This document shows, piece after piece, positions 41,437 to 51,268 of a DNA stretch of 64,000 nucleotides (positions within the stretch are counted from its first letter, which is position 1; every line of letters starts with the position of its first letter). The stretch is taken from contig CAJUCT010000001.1 in assembly GCA_910585015.1 (NCBI GenBank), forward strand, positions 98,111-162,110. The letters run 5' to 3'. This stretch comes from an uncultured Acetatifactor sp. GTDB taxonomy: Bacteria > Bacillota > Clostridia > Lachnospirales > Lachnospiraceae. A model generated the notes under the pieces. That model worked only from the letters and a program-made list of their open reading frames with translations, was not told the origin of the DNA and ran no database searches. Made by a program: the position numbers and the translations under genes.

Positions 41437-44388
41437 ATGAATAAGACTGTCAAAAAATTACTCATACTCATAGGCGTGATCGCGGCGTTTGCGGTATTTT
41501 GCATATTGCTGAGTCTGAGGGGAGTAGAGACCTTTGAGGATAAGTATGCGGGCCATGATCTGACTGCTGATGCGGAGGGTGCGGTGAGAGAGGGGACCTA
41601 CACCCGCTATCTCAATGCCCATGCAGATGCTCCGCGTCCCCAGACGGAGGTGACATTAGATCTCTTCTCTTACACTGCGGAAGGCGGCGTGGAGGTTTAC
41701 AACGACTATGAGGGCGTTGCGAAATCCCTGTTTACGGATACCAAGTCCATGGTGACTTGGGAAGTGGAGGTTCCCGAGGCGGGCTTCTACAATGTGGTGC
41801 TGGATTATCTGGCGCCCGAGTCCAGGGGCGTGGCGGCGGAGCGGGCCATTTACATCAATGGCGAACTACCCTTTGACGATGCGGCCAACATGGAGTTTAC
41901 CCGTATCTGGACCGACGGCGGCGAAGTTCGGGTGGATAATCAGGGTAATGAGATCCGTCCTACCCAGGTGGAGAAGTTTGAGTGGCAGAGCGCCTACTGT
42001 GAGGACAGTATGGGCTATATTTCCGAGCCTTACATGTTCTATTTGGAAAAAGGCGCCAACACTGTCAGCCTGGAGGCCGTGAACGAGCCTCTGGTGATAA
42101 AGAATATGAGTATCCTGCCAGTGGTGGAGATGGACACTTATGCGGAGTACAGAGCCAAGCAGACCGGGAGTGCAGCTTCCGGGTTGGGGCTTTCTTATAT
42201 ACAAGTGGTACAGGGTGAGGATTCCACCGTTCGTTCTGAGTCCTCCTTATATGCGAAGTACGATAGATCCTCACCCTCCACTCAGCCCTACACTGTGATG
42301 CGCACTGTTCTGAACTACGTGGGCGGCGATGCCTGGGGGAGCGCGGGACAGTGGGTACAGTGGGACATCGAAGTGCCGGAGGACGGCTACTATAACATAA
42401 CGGTCAAGGGGCGGCAGAATTACTCCCGGGGCAGCGTGTCCAGCCGTACCCTGTACATAGACGGCGTGATTCCCTTTGAGGAGGCCAAGAGCATTTCTTT
42501 TGACTATAAAAATGATTGGGAGTGCAAGACACTGGGGGATAAGGAAGGCAATCCCTATGAGTTCTACCTGACGGCGGGCACCCATACTCTGCGTCTGGAG
42601 GCTACTTTGGGAGAGATGGGTCCCATCATGGAAGAATTGGAGGACTGTACCTTCCGCCTGAATCAGATCTACAGAACCATTTTGGTGTATACCGGCGCGA
42701 CACCCGACCATTATCGTGATTATCATATTGATACCAACTACCCTGAGGTCATGGAGGCCATGGATCTGGAGCGCATGAGGCTCTACAAGGTTGTGGATGA
42801 TGTGGTGGCCTACAGCGGACAGAAAGCGGATAAGATTGCCACCGCCCAGACGCTGGCCCAGCAGTTGGAGCGGTTTTTGGAAAAGCCCGGCAAGATCACT
42901 ACAGAGTTTACAACCTTTAAGGATAATATAACCGCGCTGGGTACGGCTATCCTGAATATGAGCGAGTCCAAGCTGGACATCGACTATATCGTGGTCAGCG
43001 GCACCCAGACCCAGCCGGAGAAGGACACCGCCAATTTCTTCCAGAAAGTGGCTCATGAGATTCGTTCCTTTGTAGCCTCCTTCGTCGTGGATTACGATGC
43101 GGTGGGTGATGTGTACGACGAGGACGGCGGCGATGTGATCAAGGTGTGGATCCTGACCGGACGTGACCAGGGCACCATCCTGAAATCCATGGTGGATGAT
43201 ACTTTCACACCCCAGACCGGCATCAAGGTCAACGTGGAGATCGTTGCGGCGGACGCTCTGCTGACGGCGGTGGTGGCCGGCAGGGGCCCGGATGTGGTAC
43301 TTTCCGTCGGCGCGGACCAGCCTGTGAACTACGCCCTGCGTAATTCAGTGGAGGATATTACCCAGTTCCCGGACTACCAGGAAGTACTTGCCAACTATAC
43401 GCCCAGTTCTTATGAACAGTACTCTCTGGACGACCATATCTATGCGGTGCCGGAGACGCAGACTTTCAACGTGCTGTTCTACCGCAAGGATGTGCTGGAA
43501 CAGCTGGAACTGGAAGTGCCCAATACCTGGCAGGAGCTGATTGAGATGCTGCCCACAATACAGGGCAACAACATGTCCATCGGTCTTCCCAGCGCAGGCG
43601 GTTCCAGCAGCAGTACTACGGCCAGCACCCAGGTGGCATCCAACGCCCCGGATCTGAGTATGTATTTCAGCCTGTTGTTCCAGTATGGCGGTGATCTGTA
43701 CAACGAGATGGGCACCAGAACCACGGTGGACGAAGAGGCCGGCGTGGAGGCCATGGCGGACTATATCAAGTATTTTAACGACTATGGTATTCCTACCTAC
43801 TTTGACTTTGTCAGCCGGTTCCGTTCCGGCGAGATGCCTATCGGCGTGGCAAACTATGCCACCTATAATACCCTGATGGTATCTGCGCCTGAGATCCGGG
43901 GCTTGTGGGATTTCACACTGATTCCCGGCACGGAGAAGGTGGATGAGAACGGCGAGACCTATATAGATCGGTCAGATTTTATCACCGGCAGCGCCACCAT
44001 GATGATTAAACAGACCGACGAGAACAACAGGCAGAACGCATGGGAGTTCATGAAGTGGTGGGCACAGATTGACACGCAGGTTCGTTTCGGACGAGAGATT
44101 GAAGCCCTGCTGGGGTCCTCCGCCAGATATGCCACAGCCAATATCAACGCGTTTTCCCAGTTGGCCTGGAGCGCGGACGACATCGAGGTGCTGCTGGCAC
44201 AGTGGAACCAGACGGTGGGCATACGTGAGGTGCCGGGCGGCTATTACACAGGACGTCATATCACCAACGCCATCCGTAAGGTGATCAACGACAAGGATGA
44301 CGCGCGGGAGACCATCATAGATTACGCCATCACGATCAACGAGGAACTGGCCAAGAAGCGAAACGAGTTTGGCCTGCCGTTGGAATAG
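41437..44388 (+). CDS. Membrane-anchored solute-binding protein with two jelly-roll modules
   Basis: A 983-residue protein. An N-terminal membrane helix (about 8-26, no proper lipobox) anchors it outside. Two related beta-sandwich, CBM6-like modules follow (about 65-235 and 260-420), each with a motif such as VTWEVEVPEAGFYNVVLDY or VQWDIEVPEDGYYNITVKG and an internal YINGELPF or YIDGVIPF. A helical linker leads to a family 1 extracellular solute-binding domain (about 560-960: VVAGRGPDVVLSVG, YAVPETQTFNVLFYR, NAWEFMKWW). It is about twice the usual size for such proteins. It probably presents polysaccharide-derived sugars to the permeases encoded next. Confidence 0.85.
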   Translation: MNKTVKKLLILIGVIAAFAVFCILLSLRGVETFEDKYAGHDLTADAEGAVREGTYTRYLNAHADAPRPQTEVTLDLFSYTAEGGVEVYNDYEGVAKSLFTDTKSMVTWEVEVPEAGFYNVVLDYLAPESRGVAAERAIYINGELPFDDAANMEFTRIWTDGGEVRVDNQGNEIRPTQVEKFEWQSAYCEDSMGYISEPYMFYLEKGANTVSLEAVNEPLVIKNMSILPVVEMDTYAEYRAKQTGSAASGLGLSYIQVVQGEDSTVRSESSLYAKYDRSSPSTQPYTVMRTVLNYVGGDAWGSAGQWVQWDIEVPEDGYYNITVKGRQNYSRGSVSSRTLYIDGVIPFEEAKSISFDYKNDWECKTLGDKEGNPYEFYLTAGTHTLRLEATLGEMGPIMEELEDCTFRLNQIYRTILVYTGATPDHYRDYHIDTNYPEVMEAMDLERMRLYKVVDDVVAYSGQKADKIATAQTLAQQLERFLEKPGKITTEFTTFKDNITALGTAILNMSESKLDIDYIVVSGTQTQPEKDTANFFQKVAHEIRSFVASFVVDYDAVGDVYDEDGGDVIKVWILTGRDQGTILKSMVDDTFTPQTGIKVNVEIVAADALLTAVVAGRGPDVVLSVGADQPVNYALRNSVEDITQFPDYQEVLANYTPSSYEQYSLDDHIYAVPETQTFNVLFYRKDVLEQLELEVPNTWQELIEMLPTIQGNNMSIGLPSAGGSSSSTTASTQVASNAPDLSMYFSLLFQYGGDLYNEMGTRTTVDEEAGVEAMADYIKYFNDYGIPTYFDFVSRFRSGEMPIGVANYATYNTLMVSAPEIRGLWDFTLIPGTEKVDENGETYIDRSDFITGSATMMIKQTDENNRQNAWEFMKWWAQIDTQVRFGREIEALLGSSARYATANINAFSQLAWSADDIEVLLAQWNQTVGIREVPGGYYTGRHITNAIRKVINDKDDARETIIDYAITINEELAKKRNEFGLPLE

Positions 44389-44404
44389 GAGGGGAGAAAG
44401 CGGA

Positions 44405-45343
44405 ATGAAAGAATATTTACAGAAATATGTCACCCTCCGGAAACACAATTTCCGGGTGGCGGTTAAGAAGGCGAAACGGGCAAAGATGTGCTATGCGTTC
44501 CTGGCCCCTTATGCAATCCTGTTCACACTGTTTTATATATTGCCGGTGTGCAGTTCCATCTTTTTCAGCTTTACTTACTACAACATATTGGAGTCTCCCA
44601 GGTTTATCGGGCTGCAGAACTATATCAGCCTGATCCTGCAGGACGACATTTTCCTGAAAGGCGTGAAGAACACATTCATGATCGCCGTGATCACAGGGCC
44701 GCTGGGGTACATTATGTCATTTTTATTTGCCTGGCTGATTAACGAATTGCCCCGGTGGATCAGAACTATCGCGGTGGTGGTGTTCTATGCGCCATCCATC
44801 GCCGGCAATGTGTTTGTCATCTTCTCCGTGTTCTTCAGAGGCGATGCCTACGGGTATGTGAATGCGCTGTTGATTGAAATGGGCCTGATTGATGCCCCGA
44901 TCCTGTTCCTTACCAACCCGGCCTACATGCTTCCTATCTGTATGCTGGTTATTCTATGGATGAGTTTGGGCATGGGCTTCTTGTCATTCGTGGCAGGTCT
45001 GCAGGGTGTGGATCGCTCCCAGTACGAGGCGGGCTGCATTGACGGCGTGAAGAACCGGTGGCAGGAGTTGTGGTTTATCACCCTGCCGAATATGAAGCCA
45101 ATGTTGATGTTCGGCGCGGTTATGGCCATCACCCAGTCCTTCGGTGTCTGCGATGTGACCATGGCCCTCTGCGGTTACCCCAGTACGGACTATGCGGCCC
45201 GCACCGTCGTGACCCACCTGTTTGACTATGGTTTTTCCAGATTTGAGATGGGATATGCATCGGCCATAGCGACCATGCTGTTCCTGGTGATGATCCTGTG
45301 TAACAAAGCAATTCAAAGTCTGTTGAGAAGAGTAGGAACCTGA
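44405..45343 (+). CDS. Sugar ABC transporter permease (MalF/UgpA type)
   Basis: A 312-residue inner-membrane permease with six predicted helices (FLAPYAILFTLFYILPV first) and the cytoplasmic loop YEAGCIDGVKNRWQELWFIT that docks the ATPase. ATG 44405 follows AGGAGGGG; an upstream reading from 44369 overlaps the binding-protein gene. It pairs with the permease encoded at 45345. No ATPase gene is nearby, so a shared MsmX-like ATPase elsewhere is expected. Confidence 0.93.
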   Translation: MKEYLQKYVTLRKHNFRVAVKKAKRAKMCYAFLAPYAILFTLFYILPVCSSIFFSFTYYNILESPRFIGLQNYISLILQDDIFLKGVKNTFMIAVITGPLGYIMSFLFAWLINELPRWIRTIAVVVFYAPSIAGNVFVIFSVFFRGDAYGYVNALLIEMGLIDAPILFLTNPAYMLPICMLVILWMSLGMGFLSFVAGLQGVDRSQYEAGCIDGVKNRWQELWFITLPNMKPMLMFGAVMAITQSFGVCDVTMALCGYPSTDYAARTVVTHLFDYGFSRFEMGYASAIATMLFLVMILCNKAIQSLLRRVGT

Positions 45344-45344
45344 T

Positions 45345-46247
45345 ATGAGCAAAAAGAGAAAAGAAGCGAAAAGAGAAAAGCAACCGAGACATGTAATTTT
45401 AAAGAGAAGACAGCCCAACCGGTCCAGAGTAGGAGATTTCTTCGTTTACTTTTTTCTGCTGCTCATGGCCGTGGCCATGGTGTTCCCTCTGGTGTACGCC
45501 ATCGAGTCCGCGCTGAAGCCTCTGGATGAGTTGTTCCGATTCCCGCCCAGCATTTTTGCGCAGAATCCCACACTGGATAACTTCTCCGACTTGTTCGTGA
45601 CCATGGGCAAGTCCTGGGTGACCTTCTCCAGATACATATTCAACACGGTGTTCATCACGGTGGTGGGAACCTTCGGACATCTGATTGTGGCATCCATGGG
45701 AGCCTTCGTGCTGGCGAAGTACGAGTTCCCCGGCGGGCAGACTTTCTTTAAGTTAGTCACTGTGGCCCTGATGTTCAGCGGATATGTGACATCCATTCCC
45801 AACTATCTGATCATCAACTCCCTGGGCTGGATTGATACCTACTGGGCCATCATTATCCCGGCCTTTGCGATGCCTACAGGATTGTTCCTGATGAAACAGT
45901 TCATGGAGGGATTGCCCACTTCCCTGATAGAGGCGGCCAAGATTGACGGCGCCAACGAGTGGAGAGTGTTTTCCGGCATTGTGATGCCCAATGTTAAGCC
46001 TGCCTGGCTGACACTGATAATATTTGCCGTACAGAACCTGTGGAACAACAAGGCGGCAACCTTCATCTATTCCGAGGAGAAAAAGACACTGGTATATGCG
46101 CTGCAGCAGATTCAGAGCGGCGGTATCGCCAGAACCGGCCAGTCGGCGGCGGTACAGGTTATCGTGATGGCAGTGCCGATCTGTATTTTCATTCTCTCAG
46201 AGAGCCAGATCCTGGAGACCATGGCAAGTTCCGGTCTGAAGGATTAG
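45345..46247 (+). CDS. Sugar ABC transporter permease (MalG/UgpE type)
   Basis: A 300-residue permease with a very basic N-terminus, six predicted membrane helices and the docking loop EAAKIDGANEWRVFSGIVMP. It begins just after the stop of the partner permease gene, so translation is coupled. It completes the first importer of this block together with the binding protein encoded at 41437. Confidence 0.93.
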   Translation: MSKKRKEAKREKQPRHVILKRRQPNRSRVGDFFVYFFLLLMAVAMVFPLVYAIESALKPLDELFRFPPSIFAQNPTLDNFSDLFVTMGKSWVTFSRYIFNTVFITVVGTFGHLIVASMGAFVLAKYEFPGGQTFFKLVTVALMFSGYVTSIPNYLIINSLGWIDTYWAIIIPAFAMPTGLFLMKQFMEGLPTSLIEAAKIDGANEWRVFSGIVMPNVKPAWLTLIIFAVQNLWNNKAATFIYSEEKKTLVYALQQIQSGGIARTGQSAAVQVIVMAVPICIFILSESQILETMASSGLKD

Positions 46248-46290
46248 TGAAAGTGCGGCATGGGGAATAGATAGAGGAGCGAGGTGGCGT

Positions 46291-47796
46291 ATGAGAAAGA
46301 TAATAAAGAGAGTCGGCGCATTGCTGGCAAGCGCTGTGATGTTGGTGGGTTCCTCCCTGGCGGTGTGTGCTTCCGACAACGGCAGTTATAGCTTCAATTA
46401 TGATTACTGGGGAGACGTGCAGGACTCCCCGGATGCCTATACCGTGCAGGAGGTATATACCGCTGCTGACCTGGGGCTGGAAAAGAACTTCTCAAACCCC
46501 CAAGGCATGTTTGCGTATGACAATCTGCTCTATGTCTGTGACACGGGTAACAACCGCATCGTGGTACTGGAGAAGATTGAAAATGCAGGCTTTCGGGTGA
46601 AGCAGATCATTGATGAGTTCAGGGGTGATGTGGAGATTAAAACATTCTCCAATCCTTCGGATATCGCTATCAGCGAGGCGGGAGAACTCTTCATAGCGGA
46701 CAGGGGCAATGGCCGCATCCTGAAGCTGGATGCTGATTTAAATTATTTGATGCAGTTTGATAAACCTGTGGACAATACCCTGGATCCCACGATCACTTTC
46801 ACCCCGAACAAGATTGCAATAGATACGGCAGGCCGTGTGTACTGCATCGCAAGCGGTATCAACAAGGGGTTGATCAAATACGAAAATGACGGTGTTTTCT
46901 CCGGATTTGTGGGAGCTACCAAGGTTACCTATGACTTTGCGGACTATATCTGGAAAAGGCTGGCCACCGAGGAACAGAGGGCGCAGATGGAATCTTTCGT
47001 GCCCACGGAGTATGACAATATTTACATGGATCATGAGGGTTTCATCTATGCGGTCAACGGCAATGCCTCGGATGATGATCTGGACTCGGGAGCGGCGGAT
47101 GCCGTCCGCAAGCTGAATCTGATGGGCAATGACATTCTGGTTCGCAACGGCGAGTGGTTCATAATAGGCGACTTATACTGGGGCAATGCCGGCGGCTATG
47201 AGGGTCCTTCCCGTTTCTGTGATATCACGGTCTTTGAGAATGATGTATATGTGGCTCTGGATCGGGTCAGGGGCCGTCTGTTCGCCTATGATGACCAGGG
47301 GCGTATGCTCTTTGGTTTCGGAGGCAACGGCAACATGGACGGATATTTCCGCTACCCGGCGGCTCTGGAGCACATGGGGCAGGATCTGCTGGTGCTGGAC
47401 AGCCAGGACTGCGCAATCACCCTGTTTACACCGACGGAGTTTGGACGTTTGGTCTATCAGGCCATCGATCAGTTTGACGACGGGAATTATGCCGCGTCCG
47501 GCGAAACTTGGCAGAAGGTTATGGATTTAAACGGCAACTATGACCTGGCCTATATCGGCATAGGACGTTCCCTGCTGCGGCAGGAGCGCTACCGCGAGGC
47601 CATGGAATACTTTGAACTGAAATACGATGACGAGAATTATTCCAAGGCTTACAAACAGTACCGCAAGGAGTGGGTGGAAGAGCATATTATAGTCATCTTC
47701 ATCGTAGTGTTCGCAGTGCTGATTGTTCCTCTGGCCATAGGCAAAGCCAAGAAAATAAAGCATGAGATCGACACTGCTGACATCTTTAGAATGTAA
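46291..47796 (+). CDS. NHL-repeat propeller protein with TPR-like end and membrane helix
   Basis: A 501-residue protein with a signal peptide (first 27 residues). A beta-propeller of NHL repeats follows (NPQGMFAYDNLLYVCDTGNNRIVVLEK split over two blades; NPSDIAISEAGELFIADRGNGRILKLD is another). A TPR-like helical pair (about 395-455) precedes one membrane helix near the C-terminus (about 463-483) and a short cytoplasmic tail. It should be fixed outside the membrane. Its place between importer genes suggests a role in capture or assembly, but no enzyme activity is evident. Confidence 0.8.
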   Translation: MRKIIKRVGALLASAVMLVGSSLAVCASDNGSYSFNYDYWGDVQDSPDAYTVQEVYTAADLGLEKNFSNPQGMFAYDNLLYVCDTGNNRIVVLEKIENAGFRVKQIIDEFRGDVEIKTFSNPSDIAISEAGELFIADRGNGRILKLDADLNYLMQFDKPVDNTLDPTITFTPNKIAIDTAGRVYCIASGINKGLIKYENDGVFSGFVGATKVTYDFADYIWKRLATEEQRAQMESFVPTEYDNIYMDHEGFIYAVNGNASDDDLDSGAADAVRKLNLMGNDILVRNGEWFIIGDLYWGNAGGYEGPSRFCDITVFENDVYVALDRVRGRLFAYDDQGRMLFGFGGNGNMDGYFRYPAALEHMGQDLLVLDSQDCAITLFTPTEFGRLVYQAIDQFDDGNYAASGETWQKVMDLNGNYDLAYIGIGRSLLRQERYREAMEYFELKYDDENYSKAYKQYRKEWVEEHIIVIFIVVFAVLIVPLAIGKAKKIKHEIDTADIFRM

Positions 47797-47808
47797 ACGG
47801 AGGCCGTT

Positions 47809-48465
47809 ATGATAGCTTCATTGAAAAAGAAAGAAACCTTTGCGCATTATCTTGCAACTTTAAAGTTTGCCCTGTATTGCATCACCCATCCCCTGGATGG
47901 GTTCTGGGACCTGACTCATGAGCGGAGGGGCTCCCTTGCTGCAGCCAACACTATCCTGTTTCTAACGTTGCTGGTCAGGGTCATGAAGCTGCGCTACACC
48001 AGCTTTATCTTCATGAATGTGTACTGGGAAGGCATCAATATTTTTCTATATATAGCCAGTGTGTTGTTCCCTCTCCTGTTGTGGGTGGTGGGGAACTGGG
48101 CCCTGACCACGTTGTTTGACGGCAAGGGCCGGTTGGGGCAGGTGTACATGGCTACCTGCTATGCGCTGACCCCCTATCCGCTGATGCAGTTTCCCTTGAT
48201 GATTTTCAGCAATTTCGTGACGGTGGATGAGATGGAATTTTACACGGTGCTCAGTGTCTTGTCCCTGGTGTGGACCATTGCGCTGATCTTTGCGGCCATG
48301 ATGCAGATCCATGAGTATTCTCTGGGCAAGAATGTTCTGTTCACCATTGCGTCTCTGTTTGCAATGCTGGTAATTGTATTTATCCTGTTATTGTTTTTCA
48401 GCATGATTACGCAGGGTGTGTCATACTTCATTTCCTTGGGCAGGGAGATACTGTTCCGACTATGA
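47809..48465 (+). CDS. YIP1 family membrane protein
   Basis: A 218-residue protein with about five membrane helices and the HPLDGFWDLTHERRGS start seen in bacterial YIP1-type proteins. It sits 12 bases after the NHL gene. Bacterial members are of unknown function and often lie beside polysaccharide importers. It is probably a membrane partner of the neighbouring proteins; the role is inferred from context only. Confidence 0.75.
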   Translation: MIASLKKKETFAHYLATLKFALYCITHPLDGFWDLTHERRGSLAAANTILFLTLLVRVMKLRYTSFIFMNVYWEGINIFLYIASVLFPLLLWVVGNWALTTLFDGKGRLGQVYMATCYALTPYPLMQFPLMIFSNFVTVDEMEFYTVLSVLSLVWTIALIFAAMMQIHEYSLGKNVLFTIASLFAMLVIVFILLLFFSMITQGVSYFISLGREILFRL

Positions 48466-48561
48466 CAGAGACTTACGGCCAGGCTGATAGTAGTTGTGAC
48501 GCCGGAAGCGGTGAGAGAGGATATATGCCTATTCTGGTAGGCAGATGGGAGAAACCAAACC

Positions 48562-51156
48562 ATGTATAGAGACAAAGCGGCAAGAAAAGCAGAATTGAAA
48601 AAGGCGCTGATCCGGCAGCTGAAAAGCCTGATTGGGCCGGGTATCATCGCACTGATCATCCTGATCGGCGTGTTGATCATATTGAATTACCGTGATGCGG
48701 AGGAAGAGGAAGAGATCATTCGGATCAATGGCTGGGAAGGGGAAAAGACAGAACTGGTGCTGGAGAACGAGGCGCTGAAGTTCGTGATGGACCCCACAAA
48801 CACCCATTTTGCCGTTGAGGTAAAATCCAGCGGCAAAGTGTGGTATTCCAATCCCCAGGACGCATCCTCAGACACTCTGGCGCTGACCAGTGAGAAGGGA
48901 AAACTACAGTCCACTATGGAGATCACCTGGAGTACCCAGAACGGCGTGGACGCCAAGTATAATAATTACGATTACAGCATTGAAAAAGGTGTTTATGACA
49001 TAGAGATGGGTGAGGATTATGTGAAAGTCTATTACTCCATCGGCGATACGGAGAAGGAGTACATTATTCCACCGGTTGTAACGGACGAGAATTTCCAGAA
49101 ATGGCTTGGATTGATGGATCAGACTAACGCCACTCTGGTCAAGGAGTACTACAAAAAATACGACATTAACAATCTGGGCAAGAGTGATGATAAGGAGCAG
49201 CTTTTGGTGAACTACCCGATTGTGGCGGAGGAAGTAATATGGGTGCTGCGCGATACCATCAAGGATAACCTGAAGAGTAAGTTTGAGGGGATCTTTGAGG
49301 AGATCGGCTATACCATGGAGGATTATCAGGCGGACAAAGAACTGAATTTCGCGGAGAGCAGCTTTGATAAGCCAATCTACAATGTGAGCGTGATCTACCG
49401 TCTGGATGGGGATGATCTGTTGGTGGAGGTTCCGCTGCAGGAGATTGAATATAAGTCTCAATATCCCATTTCCAATCTGAGCCTCCTGCCTTTCTTTGGC
49501 ACGGGCGGCACGGACGACGAAGGTTTTTTGATGGTGCCGGAGGGCGGCGGCGCGCTGATCAATTTTAACAACGGTAAAAGTTCTCAGAACGACTATTATG
49601 CCAATATGTACGGCTGGGATATGGCATTGAACCGTGAGGCGGTGGTGCATAACACCCGAAATTACTTTAATGTGTACGGTATCAGCCAGGAAGATGACTC
49701 CTTTATCTGTATTCTGGAGGACGGTGCGGCCTATGCCTCCATCAGAGCGGACATCTCCGGCAGAATGAACAGCTACAATTATGCCTATGCGGTGTATAGC
49801 ATCGCCCTGCGCGAGAAGTACGATGTGGGTGAGATCGCCAACAGCAGCATCTATGTCTATATTCCGGAGTTACCTGACGGAAGCCTGGTACAGCGCTACA
49901 GCTTTGTAGACAGCGGCAGCTATTCGGATATGGCCAAGGACTACCAGGCGTATCTGACAGATAAATATGAGGGCTACATGGCCATGAACGACGATACGGA
50001 AGCCCCGGTGGCAGTGGAGATCGTGGGAGCGGTAGACAAGGTTAAGCAGATTCTGGGTGTACCGGTTTCCAGACCCCTGAAGCTGACCACCTTCAAGGAA
50101 GCGGCCAATATGATAACGGAGCTTAAGAGCGACGGCCTGAATAATATGTCGGTGAAACTCACCGGATGGACCAACGGCGGTATCCAGCAGAAGATGCTCA
50201 GCAACGTGAAACCCGTATCCAGTCTGGGCAGTAAGAAGGATCTGCAGAACACGGTTGACACGGCTAAGGGACTGGGGGTTGACATCTATCTGGACGGTGT
50301 GACCCAGTATGCATATGACAGCAGTTTATTGGACGGGTTTTTCGTGTTCACCGACGCGGCGCGCTTTATCAGTAAGGAAAAAGCGGAATTGTTTGAGTAT
50401 AACCCTATCTCCTACGGCAAGAGGGAGATGCTGGACAGCTATTATCTGCTGCATCCGGATATCGCGGAGGAGATGACCGCGAATCTGGCGGCGGCGGCAG
50501 CGAAATACGGCACAGGGATTTCCTTCAGGGAGACCGGCAAGGATCTTTCCGCAGACTATTACGAGAGTGATATCCGCCACCGGCAGGAGGTATTGAACCA
50601 GCAGGCAGGGCAGATCAGGGATTTGGTGGATCAGGGACAGAAGCTCATGATCAATATGGGCAACGACTACGTGGCCCCGTACTGCGATATGATTACCAAC
50701 ATGGAGTTACAGGGCAGTGAGTACACCATCATTGACACTTATGTGCCTTTCTATCAGATGGCGCTGCATGGATATGTGAATTACACCGGCGAGGCGCTGA
50801 ATCTGACCGGTGAGACGGAGGATGAACTGCTGCGCAGCGCGGAATATGGAGCAGGTTTATCTTTCACCCTGATGAACGAGACGGCATTTGTTCTTCAAAA
50901 GACCCTTTACACAGAATACTACGGCTCGGATTATGCCGCATGGCATGACAGGCTGGTGGATACATATACCAGATACAATGCGGAACTGGGACACACCTTC
51001 AACCAGAAAATGACAGGGCATGAGCAGATTAACGCAGAACTGTCCTGTACCATGTATGAGGACGGTACCAGAGTTTATGTCAACTATGGTTATCTGGATC
51101 AGACGGCGGAGGACGGGACAGTGGTTCCCGCCAGGGATTACAAGGTGGTCCGGTAG
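48562..51156 (+). CDS. DUF5696-like membrane-anchored protein
   Basis: An 864-residue protein with a basic start, a single membrane helix (about 24-42) and a large outer part. Residues 60-460 are beta-rich with WYSNP and FFGTGGTDDEGFLMVPEGGGALINF. Residues 500-780 read like a TIM barrel related to glycosidases (LNNMSVKLTGWTNGG, GVDIYLDGVTQYAYDSS, MINMGNDYVAPYCD). This pattern fits DUF5696, found beside sugar importers in Clostridia and Paenibacillus. If catalytic it would be a surface glycosidase, but no catalytic pair can be assigned with confidence. Confidence 0.72.
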   Translation: MYRDKAARKAELKKALIRQLKSLIGPGIIALIILIGVLIILNYRDAEEEEEIIRINGWEGEKTELVLENEALKFVMDPTNTHFAVEVKSSGKVWYSNPQDASSDTLALTSEKGKLQSTMEITWSTQNGVDAKYNNYDYSIEKGVYDIEMGEDYVKVYYSIGDTEKEYIIPPVVTDENFQKWLGLMDQTNATLVKEYYKKYDINNLGKSDDKEQLLVNYPIVAEEVIWVLRDTIKDNLKSKFEGIFEEIGYTMEDYQADKELNFAESSFDKPIYNVSVIYRLDGDDLLVEVPLQEIEYKSQYPISNLSLLPFFGTGGTDDEGFLMVPEGGGALINFNNGKSSQNDYYANMYGWDMALNREAVVHNTRNYFNVYGISQEDDSFICILEDGAAYASIRADISGRMNSYNYAYAVYSIALREKYDVGEIANSSIYVYIPELPDGSLVQRYSFVDSGSYSDMAKDYQAYLTDKYEGYMAMNDDTEAPVAVEIVGAVDKVKQILGVPVSRPLKLTTFKEAANMITELKSDGLNNMSVKLTGWTNGGIQQKMLSNVKPVSSLGSKKDLQNTVDTAKGLGVDIYLDGVTQYAYDSSLLDGFFVFTDAARFISKEKAELFEYNPISYGKREMLDSYYLLHPDIAEEMTANLAAAAAKYGTGISFRETGKDLSADYYESDIRHRQEVLNQQAGQIRDLVDQGQKLMINMGNDYVAPYCDMITNMELQGSEYTIIDTYVPFYQMALHGYVNYTGEALNLTGETEDELLRSAEYGAGLSFTLMNETAFVLQKTLYTEYYGSDYAAWHDRLVDTYTRYNAELGHTFNQKMTGHEQINAELSCTMYEDGTRVYVNYGYLDQTAEDGTVVPARDYKVVR

Positions 51157-51183
51157 GTTGGTTGTCTGTTCAAAGAATTTTCA

Positions 51184-51238
51184 GCATCTGTCCGAACAGT
51201 GCGGGGAATCACATCCTGTGCGCTGGCAGGGCGGATGC
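51184..51238 (+). ncRNA. Short member of the hairpin family (55 nt)
   Basis: GCATCTGTCC pairs fully with GGGCGGATGC when G-U pairs are allowed. An internal loop GAA/GCA and a second stem CAGTGC with GCGCTG follow. It keeps the CAGCAT start and the ATGCGGA end of the 90-nt hairpins at 25 and 27 kb but lacks the long distal arm. It lies just upstream of the second permease pair. Confidence 0.6.
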
Positions 51239-51268
51239 GGAGCAAAATTATAGAAAGGGTTGTTAGAG

